A model generated the notes under the pieces. The model did not search any database. It was not told the DNA's origin and saw nothing but the letters and a program-made list of their open reading frames with translations. Shown here piece after piece: positions 36,010 through 44,521 of a stretch of 64,000 bases of DNA; position 1 is the first letter of the stretch, and every line of letters starts with the position of its first letter. Both the position numbers and the translations under genes were made by a program. This DNA comes from Mucilaginibacter defluvii. Lineage in GTDB: Bacteria; Bacteroidota; Bacteroidia; Sphingobacteriales; Sphingobacteriaceae. The stretch lies in the NCBI RefSeq assembly GCF_039543225.1, contig NZ_BAABJI010000004.1, positions 620,001 to 684,000 on the forward strand, given 5' to 3'.

Positions 36010-36588
36010 ATGGAACCAGATCAAACAAAAAGAACAATTAAAAAAGAAGTGCTGGAGATCGTGCTGGAAGACTTTACGCGCGAGCAGCAACAACATAACC
36101 AGGTAATCAGTGACCTGGTAACTGTGATAAACGGGCTGACAACCAAGCTTGAAAAATCGGAAAATTCTGCAGGCGTTCAGCAGCCAACTACTGATAATGC
36201 AGCAATCATTAAAAGCGTTCAAAGCGCCATTACACAGGCTGTTGCTGGCTTACAAAAGCCAGAGCAGGAAGAACGAAAACAGGAGAGCAAAAAAATACAG
36301 ATCCTGCTGTTCCCTGAACAGGATGCAAAGCTATTTTACAAAATCGTATTCAGCCGATGGCTGGTATGGCTGACAGTAATGCTTTGTATCAACAACCTTT
36401 ATAAATGGGCTATACACTCCACTGAAAGGCAGCAAGCCGTCAGGATAGAATTGTTGCGGCAGGAACGTCTCCGCAACGCATGGGGATATTTGTATGATAG
36501 CAGCAATAAAGCAGTTAAAAAGTCAATGGAAAAAGCTTATCAGAAAAGCGTACTCCAGGAGCAGAAAGAATATCAGAATACCCGATAA
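36010..36588 (+). CDS. One-TM coiled-coil protein after the relaxase
   Basis: I do not recognise a named family. The 192-residue product has a helical, Gln/Glu-rich N-terminal half (1-108). One hydrophobic helix (WLVWLTVMLCINNLYKW, about 117-133) follows, then a charged helical tail. It begins 16 bp after the relaxase stop, so it is in the mobilization operon. Proteins of this build commonly follow MobA in Bacteroidota elements. It may anchor the relaxosome at the membrane, which is inference. Confidence 0.75.
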   Translation: MEPDQTKRTIKKEVLEIVLEDFTREQQQHNQVISDLVTVINGLTTKLEKSENSAGVQQPTTDNAAIIKSVQSAITQAVAGLQKPEQEERKQESKKIQILLFPEQDAKLFYKIVFSRWLVWLTVMLCINNLYKWAIHSTERQQAVRIELLRQERLRNAWGYLYDSSNKAVKKSMEKAYQKSVLQEQKEYQNTR

Positions 36589-36601
36589 ATCATTTTCTTT
36601 T

Positions 36602-36805
36602 CTACTTTTCATCAGGGTAATTTTTTCGCAGGTCTTCGACCCGGTGGTATTTTAGCCAGTTAAGAAAAGCCGTTTCGTCAGCCGGTTCATAGTGAAAAAA
36701 AGAGCCGTTGGTCAGCAGCATAGAAACAAGTCCCTTAACTGCAATGTACCTTTTGACTTCTTCCGCTTTGAAGGGAAAACCGTCGAAATGTTCATCAGGT
36801 TGCAT
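36602..36805 (-). CDS. Small hypothetical protein (67 aa)
   Basis: A compact 67-residue product on the opposite strand to its neighbours. It reads MQPDEHFDGFPFKAEEVKRY and ends LNWLKYHRVEDLRKNYPDEK. The composition is protein-like, with clear helix patterns and many aromatic and acidic residues. I do not recognise a domain. It ends 14 bp from the convergent one-TM protein gene. A real gene is likely but not certain. Confidence 0.55.
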   Translation of the reverse strand: MQPDEHFDGFPFKAEEVKRYIAVKGLVSMLLTNGSFFHYEPADETAFLNWLKYHRVEDLRKNYPDEK

Positions 36806-36871
36806 AGGCCAGGTTTAGCAGGGTATTGCGCGGGTCACCTGTGCTGCAAAAAAAGACGCGGGGCAGCTTAT

Positions 36872-36978
36872 CTGGCAGAGGTCTTAGGAAACCTACAGGA
36901 ATAAGTGCACCCGCGCGTTAACGCGAGCGTATTTCACTCATGTCCTCCTGTTTTTGAAAGTTCCTAAGTTTCTGCCAG
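36872..36978. repeat. 107-bp nested inverted repeat with a central palindrome
   Basis: Left arm blocks CTGGCAGA (36872), CTTAGGAA (36883) and ACAGGA (36895) pair with TCCTGT (36946), TTCCTAAG (36961) and TCTGCCAG (36971). In the centre is the perfect palindrome CGCGTTAACGCG (36914-36925). It fills most of the gap between the 67-aa gene and the NUMOD gene. Possible roles include an origin of transfer or replication, a recombination site or a structured RNA. The rest of the gap (36979-37112) shows no further feature. Confidence 0.65.
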
Positions 36979-37112
36979 GGACCAAGTAAACCGCTACAGT
37001 AATATCTTTATCGGCGGCAAATTAAAGTTTTCGTCTTTATCTCCCTCGGATAGTTTTAGGTTCACCTAATAATCTGAATTTCTGTTGATGTATAGGGTTT
37101 ATCTTAGATGAA

Positions 37113-38312
37113 ATGAAATTGCACACTCAGAAACCCAACGCCATGTTGTCCTCAAAAAAAATTATTCAAGGATTGAATGCCCTTAAGTATCCTTTTGTTG
37201 ATCAAAGGCTGACGAATCTGAAAGGCGAAAAATGGGCTGTCATTGAAGGTATGGATGACATTTTTTTCATATCCAATAAAGGAAGGGTCTGGCATAATGA
37301 CTATGAGCAGCTTTTCAGTGACGGCAGGTTAAGGCACCATCCTGCACGCTGTCTTAGACCAGCATTAAACATTGCGTATAACCATGCAGTCGGTGATTAC
37401 TACGCGTATCCCGTAATAAACCTGCGCTATAAAGTCAGTTCGCACTGTTTTCTGCTGGCCAGGCTTTTATATCATAGCTTCATAGCACCTATCACAGAAA
37501 TAGAAAAGCATAAACTGGTCATTTGTAAAAACGGTGATACGCTGGATTTACGTCTATCAAACCTACTGCTTGCCGATCAAAGCTTTGTCCACAAGCGGAT
37601 GCACCAAAGAGGCCGAAACAATAATTTTCTTGCCAGTAGTCATGCCGAGGAAACAATTAAAAAAAGAAATGAGGCCACAGCCAAAAGAACAAAGAAAATA
37701 AGTTGTTATGACACGCAAGGCAGACTGTTAAAAACATATCGTTCAGCCGGTGAAGCTGCTATTGATAAAGGAATCAGCGAATCGCGTATCCGGCAAATTG
37801 CAGCCGGTTATGAACTGACCGCTGGCGGGTTCGCGTGGCGGTACGGTGCAGAAAAGAATATTGACTTTGCAAAAAAACTACAGCATAAAAGGGAACGGTA
37901 CAAGCTGCTGATGGGTAAACCAGTGACACAGTACAACATGAATGGCAAAAGGCTTGCTATATTTCCTACCTTAAAAGATGCCAGCGCCGCAACGGGTGTA
38001 AACAGATCCGATCTTACCAACTGTATCAAGGGTAAAAGAGCAAGCGCCTTGGGCTACCTGTGGCGCGAAGGACATGGAGGTGCAAGGATAGATACTTCAG
38101 GAGTTCTTACAGGGGAATCATTACGAAGCATCCGGAAGAAAAAAGCAGTTGCACAATACACAAAGGATGGCAGGTTTATAAGAAATTTTGAAAGCGTAAA
38201 AGCTGCTGCCGTTTCAATCGGAGTTAATAATGCAACACTATCCGGAGCCTTACACGGTGCCTCGCGATATTGCGGCGGATTCAACTGGAAATTTGTAAAA
38301 GTCGAAGAATAA
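37113..38312 (+). CDS. NUMOD4/NUMOD1-repeat protein, HNH-homing-endonuclease-like
   Basis: A 399-residue protein. The NUMOD4-like N-terminus is EKWAVIEGMDDIFFISNKGR (about 34-55). An HNH-like block lies at about 110-165, but the usual His/Asn pattern has decayed (LVICKNGDTLDLRLSNLLLA). Three NUMOD1/IENR1-like DNA-binding repeats follow, at about 195-238, 280-325 and 347-392. Each has the form 'F-x-S-x-x-x-A-A-x-x-x-G-V-x-x-x-x-L/I'. It may bind DNA in a sequence-specific way without cutting, or cut with an altered active site. The ATG at 37143 is an alternative start. Confidence 0.75.
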   Translation: MKLHTQKPNAMLSSKKIIQGLNALKYPFVDQRLTNLKGEKWAVIEGMDDIFFISNKGRVWHNDYEQLFSDGRLRHHPARCLRPALNIAYNHAVGDYYAYPVINLRYKVSSHCFLLARLLYHSFIAPITEIEKHKLVICKNGDTLDLRLSNLLLADQSFVHKRMHQRGRNNNFLASSHAEETIKKRNEATAKRTKKISCYDTQGRLLKTYRSAGEAAIDKGISESRIRQIAAGYELTAGGFAWRYGAEKNIDFAKKLQHKRERYKLLMGKPVTQYNMNGKRLAIFPTLKDASAATGVNRSDLTNCIKGKRASALGYLWREGHGGARIDTSGVLTGESLRSIRKKKAVAQYTKDGRFIRNFESVKAAAVSIGVNNATLSGALHGASRYCGGFNWKFVKVEE

Positions 38313-38710
38313 ACGGTTCACAATACCGGTCAGCAACGACTAATATACAGAGTTAAAACAGGTCACTTTTATATTTTGGATATTGACTAATTCAGCCTGA
38401 AAGACAAGTTTTTACCGGAACATTTCTTTAAATCATGTATAATATTGTCAAGGCTTATAAATGAACCCTTCTTCTACCCAGAAGTGTGTAAAACAAATAT
38501 TTTTTATAAGTATGTTTCAAGGATTGTATTTTTTAATATAGGTGATAATTTAATGATATTGAGCACAGTGTATGATATTTTATAAAAAACTATCCATTGG
38601 AATACAACTGATTTTAAACAACAGAAAAAATTTAATTTGTTGGTGAAACAAACCATTCTACTTTCGCTGAACAACACTTTACAACCAAAACAGGTGTTGA
38701 CCAAACCGAA
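38313..38710 (+). other. AT-rich leader of the RHS locus, no gene seen
   Basis: About 400 bp of very AT-rich DNA between the NUMOD gene and the first RHS-locus gene. I see no open frame of protein-like composition and no strong hairpin. It probably contains the promoter of the RHS operon. Confidence 0.5.
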
Positions 38711-40159
38711 TTGCGACCTTTCCTTTTTCTAACACTGCTTTTGTTAGCACAATGCTTACAAGCACAAGACCCGGCCGATACCGCACTTTCTACAAAGGAC
38801 ATTGATGGCTTTGTGCATAGTGTGCAGTCAAGACTTGCGGGCCTGGACAAGTCAACGGGCAAGGGACTCGCAAAATGGCTGAAAGGGATCAGGAAGCAGG
38901 AGCAGAAATTACAGAAAGAAGTCAGCAAGAAAGACACAACCGCTGCAAAACAACTCTTTAATAACAGCACCGCTACTTACGATAAATGGGAGCAGCAGCT
39001 CAAAGGCAATGATACCACACAGCAACTGAAAGAATACATTCCTGCATTAGATACGCTCAGGACCACGCTGCGCTACCTGGAAGGCAAGGCCGACCCCAAG
39101 CAACTGGCAGAAGCCAGGCAACTGCTGCAGCAATACGAAAGCAAACTTCAGATCAGTAATACCATTAAGCAACAACTTAACGAGCGGAAACAGCAACTCA
39201 CCGGCAAGTTGAAAGAGCTGGGTATGGTGAAACAATTAGAAGGCTATAACAAACAAGTCTATTACTACAACCAGCAGCTGAACGAATACAAAGCATTGCT
39301 CAAAGACCGCAAGAAGCTGGAGGCAAAGGCAATGGCTATGCTGCGGAACAGCAAGCTGTACAAGAACTTTATTAAAAAGAACAGTGTGCTGGCAAAGCTG
39401 TTTGGTGTACCGGAGAACTATGGAACGCCAGCGAGCCTGGCAGGATTGCAGACAAGGGCATCGGTGACCCAGCAATTGCAGCAGCGCTTGGGAAGTATGC
39501 CCAATACAGGATCGGGGAACGGTAACCAGGGATTGGGGAATATGATGAACCCGCAACAGTATTTAAACCAGCAGATGCAGGCCGCACAAGCCCAACTGAA
39601 TACCTTAAAAGACAAAGCCAGTAAACTGGGCATCTCTAACTCAGCCGATGCGGCAGACATGCCCGACTTTAAGCCGAACCCCGAGAAAACCAAAAGCTTC
39701 TGGAAAAGGCTGGAATACGGCGTTAACCTGCAGAGCCAGAAAAGTAACCGATGGCTGCCCAGTATTACAGATATAGGACTAAACATAGGTTATAAAATAT
39801 CCGGTGCTTCTGTTGTTGGAATCGGAGTTGCGTACCGCTTGGGCTGGGGCCAGCCGTTGAGCCACATTAAGCTTACCCATGAGGGCATCGGATTCCGGAC
39901 TTACCTCGATATGAAGCTGAAGGGTAGCATCTGGATGAGCGGAGGGTATGAGCTGAACTACAACCAGCGGATGAGTGACCTGCAGGCCACACTAAAGAAC
40001 CTCGATGCCTGGCAGAAAAGCGGGCTGATTGGTATCACGAAAAAGACGAAGATTAAAGGGAAGAAGGAGCTAAAGACCTCTTTCTTCTATGACTTATTAC
40101 ACAACAGCCAGACACTACCGGGGCCTGCATTCAGGTTCAGGGTGGGATGGGGATTGTAA
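38711..40159 (+). CDS. Exported coiled-coil and outer-membrane-barrel-like protein of the RHS locus
   Basis: A 482-residue protein of no family I can name. The start is a TTG at 38711; no ATG gives the signal peptide MRPFLFLTLLLLAQCLQA. Residues about 25-225 are a long Lys/Gln/Leu-rich coiled coil. A Gly/Asn/Gln-rich linker (about 255-300) follows. The last 150 residues show alternating beta strands (LNIGYKISGASVVGIGVAYR) and end FRFRVGWGL, the pattern of an outer-membrane barrel. It is the first gene of the RHS locus. I infer an outer-membrane partner for export or anchoring of the large RHS proteins. Confidence 0.7.
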   Translation: MRPFLFLTLLLLAQCLQAQDPADTALSTKDIDGFVHSVQSRLAGLDKSTGKGLAKWLKGIRKQEQKLQKEVSKKDTTAAKQLFNNSTATYDKWEQQLKGNDTTQQLKEYIPALDTLRTTLRYLEGKADPKQLAEARQLLQQYESKLQISNTIKQQLNERKQQLTGKLKELGMVKQLEGYNKQVYYYNQQLNEYKALLKDRKKLEAKAMAMLRNSKLYKNFIKKNSVLAKLFGVPENYGTPASLAGLQTRASVTQQLQQRLGSMPNTGSGNGNQGLGNMMNPQQYLNQQMQAAQAQLNTLKDKASKLGISNSADAADMPDFKPNPEKTKSFWKRLEYGVNLQSQKSNRWLPSITDIGLNIGYKISGASVVGIGVAYRLGWGQPLSHIKLTHEGIGFRTYLDMKLKGSIWMSGGYELNYNQRMSDLQATLKNLDAWQKSGLIGITKKTKIKGKKELKTSFFYDLLHNSQTLPGPAFRFRVGWGL

Positions 40160-40160
40160 A

Positions 40161-40192
40161 GTCAAAAGGCAAAAATGTCAAAAGGCAAAAAT
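40161..40192. repeat. Two 16-bp tandem repeats
   Basis: The unit GTCAAAAGGCAAAAAT occurs twice without a gap (40161-40176, 40177-40192) just after the first RHS-locus gene. A degenerate GTGAAAAGTGAAAT copy follows. It looks like slippage in noncoding DNA. Confidence 0.8.
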
Positions 40193-40293
40193 GTGAAAAG
40201 TGAAATGTGAAAAACGAACATGAATAAACGGACACCGATAAGGCAATCATTCAACTAAAAATAAACTAACAATTAAGATAAACCAGGACAGGT

Positions 40294-43200
40294 ATGAAGA
40301 AAACAACTGTACTACTGCTGAAAGTCTTGCTGGCTTTGTTGCTGTTGCCATGTGTGCAGCTGCTGCATGCGCAGCCTTACGGACCAAACCTGAATACAGA
40401 GATCCCTAAGATCATCCCGCCAACACCGGAGGCTGCAGCCATTGAAAAATTTGGTGTGGTGCCGGTGAACTATTCTACCGGTGTGCCCAATATTTCTTAT
40501 CCCTTCTGGTCATGGAAGCGGGGTAAGCTGGAGTTTAGCCTGGGTTTAAGCTACCATGCAGGTGGTAACAAAGTGGAAGACATGGCTCCCAGCACAGGAC
40601 TGGGCTGGGCTTTGACTGGCTTGGGTAGAGTATCACGCACTATCCGCGGGCTACCGGATGATGATCCTGCACATGGGTTTATGTATATGCCGGTATTGCC
40701 GCAGATTGCTCTTACGGGATATACCGGAGGGTATCATTTTACCAGTTCTCAAGTGTTGGACCAGCAAAGCTTTTCGCCGCTGGTTGCTATTACACAATAT
40801 AATGTACCTTATTCTGATACAGTAAAACAACTCGTAGAAGGGTGGCTGGACGGTGAACAGGATATTTTTAGCTTTAGTTGCAGTGGTGGTTCAGGCCGGT
40901 TTATCTTTGATAAGCAGAAGAATATTATTCCGCTGGAACTGACGAATGTAAAGATCCAGCCATTATATGCTGCCTATTCAGGAGGACAGCCGTCGGGTAG
41001 TCTCAGTGCATTTATCATTACAGACGACAAAGGACTGGTGTACACTTTTGATTTTAGAGAGGAGCAGGCATCCCAATCATTTTCTGAAACACCTGCATTA
41101 TCCGGTTCGGGCGCCAATACACAGGGAACCTGCGGCTGGCTACTGACCAAAATCCTGGATCCCAATACGAAAGATTCTATAACAATACAATACACAAATA
41201 GCCAGCTAAGTACTAATCCTGTCAAGTATGAAGGCGGCTTTAGTGAAAGCCAAGTTTACCAGATTACAGAAGCAGCCAAGTCGATTCAGCAGGTAATTCC
41301 TCATAGAAAGCGGGAAAGTTATATATACAGCCACCAAGTTATCAGCAGTCTGAATCCCGTTCCTGTAAGTGTTTCTTTTCCTGATGGAAGTACTGTTCAA
41401 TTTGAGCATAATTTTAGCCGCGATGACTATACAGGTACAAAAGCATTATCGGGCATAACAGTGAAAGATTATAATAATGCGACAGTAAAAAAATTTAGTC
41501 TTAATTATTCTTATTTCATTGCATCAGGTAACGTACCAAATTTTCCTTTAGCTTATGGATCCGGTAATGATTACAGTAAAAGGCTCCGACTGGATAATGT
41601 AACCGAGTTATCGAAGGACGGCCTATTATCAAAACCAACAACTTTCACCTATAACTCCCTGCCACTGAATCCCCGTTATTCCAACAATCTTGATCTTTGG
41701 GGATACAATGTTGACCCGGCGAGAAACAACGCATGGAAAGTCCCGGAGTTTCAACTGGAAGATGAAGAATATTTTATTGATACAACTTATGGCAGATGGG
41801 TAGAAGGGGGTAACCGCGCTCCAGACTCTATATATGTAAAAGCAGGAGTGCTGGAGAAAATTACCTACCCTACCGGCGGCTTTACCAGCTTTGAATATGA
41901 GTGTAACCGTGCCTTTTCTTCATTGAATTATTACGTGGATAAAAAGACCAGTAACTCACTTGCATGGCAGTCGTACGAATTTGGCAATTCTTATAATATT
42001 TCTCTGCCGGGAAGAGTTGCCAGCAAAATCGATTTCTTATTTAAAGCGCAGGAATACGGTCCCAGACCTGTGCCTGATCCCAATGCACCACAGCCCTGTT
42101 TTGAGAACCAGCAGGATGTACAAAATGCCAGTATAGATGTGTATAGCACAGACTTGTCGGTAAATATAACCGTAAGTGTGCCTTATGGCGAGATGCTCAA
42201 TGGCGCTAAAAGAGAGTTGGATCTGCCTCTTGGTAAAACATACAAGGTCAGGTTTAATTACGACACAACCATTCTTTGCGGTTATTCCTATCCTTTCCAG
42301 GCAACAGCCATCGCCACCTATCATATTCCTTTACAGGATAAGTTGGCAGGCGGCCTCCGGGTAAAGAAGATCACAGCCAACGATGGTGGCGGCAGAACGG
42401 TCGCCAAACAATACAGCTATAATTTAGCTAATGGGAATTCATCTGCAACACTTACAAGAGTAAATAACTATCAATACCATCGGACTGGTCTTGATGAAAC
42501 AGATCTTACTTATGCAGACGCGGTTTTTTATCATACAAAGCATATCAATAATACCAGCAATCCAACACAAACAATGACCTTTTTGGATGGTTCGCCCTTG
42601 GTTTATACACACGTTACAGAGCAGGAAATAGACGGTGCTGTAACGGAAAGAGATTTTGATCCGGTAGTTATGGCTGCAGGTGGCAATGGAAACTATCCTT
42701 ATGCACCGGTGCAGGACATACCGAACTTCAGCGGACTACTTACTAAACAGGTAGTGAAAGATAAATATGGTGCCATAAAATCTGAGCAAACAATTACCTA
42801 TAGTAAAACAGATAACAGCCTGATCAGCCAGGTGGATAACCGGAACCTGAAAGCAGGCACTATTTCCAGTGCCATTTATTATAACTGTACCTATTATGTG
42901 GCAGAGCAGTATTTTATGCATGTGACTTATGCAGAGGAGGCATCTAATACCCTAAAGACTTTTGAGAACGGCATACAGAAAACGGTAACAACAGCAAAAG
43001 AATATAACGGACAGCATTACCTGCGTACTGTAAGTACCACTACCAGCACAGGAGAAGACCGTAAATACACGACCTATTACGCTTCGGATGTGACCAACCC
43101 GCTGTACAGTGATATGTTCCCGAAAAATATGCTAAACTACCCCGTGGAAAGCAAATCAGCCGTACCGCCGGAGCAGACCAACGGTACGCTGCTGCGCACA

Positions 43201-43950
43201 CTTACGAACTACGGGTTGTACAACAGCAATACACTGATTGCACCCGCCACCCTGCAACGCTCTATACAGGGCAGCACTCCTGAAACGGAACTCACTTTTG
43301 ATGCCTATGATGATAAAGGCAACCTATTACAGTACACTGCGAAAGACGGTGTGCCGGTGGCCTTTATTTATGGTTACCACAAGACCTACCCGGTAGCCAA
43401 AATAGCCGGCAGCACCTATGCCAATGCCATCAGCACGAGCGGTATTGACCTGAATGTGCTGGATAACCCGGCCGGTGACAATGCCCTGCGTACCGAGCTG
43501 AACAAGCTGCGCACTTACCTTACCGGCAGTACACTGGTAAGCACTTACACTTATGCACCTCAGGTGGGCACTACCAGCGAGACAGACCCCACCGGTAAGA
43601 CCATGTATTATGAATATGACAGTTATAACCGGCTGAAGCTGGTGCGCGATAAGGACAACAATATTCTGAAGAAGCTTTGCTATAACTACCTGGGGCAGCA
43701 GACGGACTGCACGGAGACCATTGTTACCAACGGCCCTGCGCCCGATATGTGCAGCCCTGCCAGTTGCTGGGGTCCCAATCAAAAGTGCATCAATGGCGTG
43801 TGCGAGACCGGTGTAAAATACTACACGGCTTCTGTGCAGACCGGTCCTAATGCATGGGAATGCACTTATTCTTACCACTTCAGCGATAATACACTCGTGG
43901 GCAGCTATACTGAGATGAATGCGATGCCCTGTTTAATATTCGAAGACTAA
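40294..43950 (+). CDS. Large exported RHS/YD-repeat protein without toxin tip
   Basis: A 1218-residue protein with a signal peptide (about 1-26, LLHAQ). The N-terminal third resembles the SpvB/TcaC-like start of Bacteroidota RHS proteins (VVPVNYSTGVPNISYPF, APSTGLGWALTGLGRVSRTI). The later part has YD-repeat strands, for example TSETDPTGKTMYYEYDSYNR and LKLVRDKDNNILKKLCYNYL. The C-terminus is Cys-rich (CSPASCWGPNQKC), possibly disulfide-bonded. There is no core-terminating motif plus toxin. I infer a structural half of an RHS shell that works with the toxin-bearing partner two genes downstream. Confidence 0.8.
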   Translation: MKKTTVLLLKVLLALLLLPCVQLLHAQPYGPNLNTEIPKIIPPTPEAAAIEKFGVVPVNYSTGVPNISYPFWSWKRGKLEFSLGLSYHAGGNKVEDMAPSTGLGWALTGLGRVSRTIRGLPDDDPAHGFMYMPVLPQIALTGYTGGYHFTSSQVLDQQSFSPLVAITQYNVPYSDTVKQLVEGWLDGEQDIFSFSCSGGSGRFIFDKQKNIIPLELTNVKIQPLYAAYSGGQPSGSLSAFIITDDKGLVYTFDFREEQASQSFSETPALSGSGANTQGTCGWLLTKILDPNTKDSITIQYTNSQLSTNPVKYEGGFSESQVYQITEAAKSIQQVIPHRKRESYIYSHQVISSLNPVPVSVSFPDGSTVQFEHNFSRDDYTGTKALSGITVKDYNNATVKKFSLNYSYFIASGNVPNFPLAYGSGNDYSKRLRLDNVTELSKDGLLSKPTTFTYNSLPLNPRYSNNLDLWGYNVDPARNNAWKVPEFQLEDEEYFIDTTYGRWVEGGNRAPDSIYVKAGVLEKITYPTGGFTSFEYECNRAFSSLNYYVDKKTSNSLAWQSYEFGNSYNISLPGRVASKIDFLFKAQEYGPRPVPDPNAPQPCFENQQDVQNASIDVYSTDLSVNITVSVPYGEMLNGAKRELDLPLGKTYKVRFNYDTTILCGYSYPFQATAIATYHIPLQDKLAGGLRVKKITANDGGGRTVAKQYSYNLANGNSSATLTRVNNYQYHRTGLDETDLTYADAVFYHTKHINNTSNPTQTMTFLDGSPLVYTHVTEQEIDGAVTERDFDPVVMAAGGNGNYPYAPVQDIPNFSGLLTKQVVKDKYGAIKSEQTITYSKTDNSLISQVDNRNLKAGTISSAIYYNCTYYVAEQYFMHVTYAEEASNTLKTFENGIQKTVTTAKEYNGQHYLRTVSTTTSTGEDRKYTTYYASDVTNPLYSDMFPKNMLNYPVESKSAVPPEQTNGTLLRTLTNYGLYNSNTLIAPATLQRSIQGSTPETELTFDAYDDKGNLLQYTAKDGVPVAFIYGYHKTYPVAKIAGSTYANAISTSGIDLNVLDNPAGDNALRTELNKLRTYLTGSTLVSTYTYAPQVGTTSETDPTGKTMYYEYDSYNRLKLVRDKDNNILKKLCYNYLGQQTDCTETIVTNGPAPDMCSPASCWGPNQKCINGVCETGVKYYTASVQTGPNAWECTYSYHFSDNTLVGSYTEMNAMPCLIFED

Positions 43951-43966
43951 TCAACAACAAACTGAT

Positions 43967-44485
43967 ATGAACTATTTACTGAGTATTTTGATCACAACGA
44001 TCATCAGCATATACAGCTTCAGCGTGCAGACGCTGAACGGCAATACGGTCTCCCTCAGCAGCTACAGCGGTAAAAAGATGCTGCTGGTAAACATTGCTAC
44101 CGGCAGCCCATACAAGCAACAGATTGCCGAGCTGCAGCAACTGTATAACCAATATCATGACAGCTTACAGATCATTGCTTTCCCTTCCAACAGTTTTGGC
44201 CATGAGCCAAAAGACAGTGCGCAGCTGGTGCAGTATTTTACCGATAGCGTGCAGGTGAGCTTCCCGGTGGCTACACTTACGTATGTGAGCGGAAACAACC
44301 TTTATCCTGTCTATAGCTGGCTCGCTAACACTGCAGCCAACGGTGTATCTGATGTAAAGATCACCAAAGACTATCAGAAGATATTGATAGATGAGACAGG
44401 GAAGATCACCGGCCTGTTCAACAGCCGGGTATCGCCGCTGGACTCTGTCATACAGAATGCTATCCACCGCCACATCAACCAGTAA
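43967..44485 (+). CDS. Glutathione-peroxidase-fold protein lacking the catalytic residues
   Basis: A 172-residue exported protein with an N-terminal hydrophobic segment (1-17). VQTLNGNTVSLSSYSGKKML follows the GPx pattern. The active-site loop reads NIATGSPYK, with Ser47 where GPx enzymes have Cys or Sec. The second motif reads FPSNSFGHEP, with Ser76 replacing the catalytic Gln. The WN motif is also absent (VKITKDYQKILID). The fold is therefore recognisable but peroxidase activity is very unlikely. It begins 16 bp after one RHS gene and ends 36 bp before the next, so it belongs to the operon. Confidence 0.8.
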   Translation: MNYLLSILITTIISIYSFSVQTLNGNTVSLSSYSGKKMLLVNIATGSPYKQQIAELQQLYNQYHDSLQIIAFPSNSFGHEPKDSAQLVQYFTDSVQVSFPVATLTYVSGNNLYPVYSWLANTAANGVSDVKITKDYQKILIDETGKITGLFNSRVSPLDSVIQNAIHRHINQ

Positions 44486-44521
44486 ACCAACTCAACTATT
44501 TAACCGCTCAACAAAACAGCT

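Noticed and set aside
37113..38312. The NUMOD protein as part of a group I or II intron.
   Set aside because: I saw no intron core motifs around it and no interrupted host gene.
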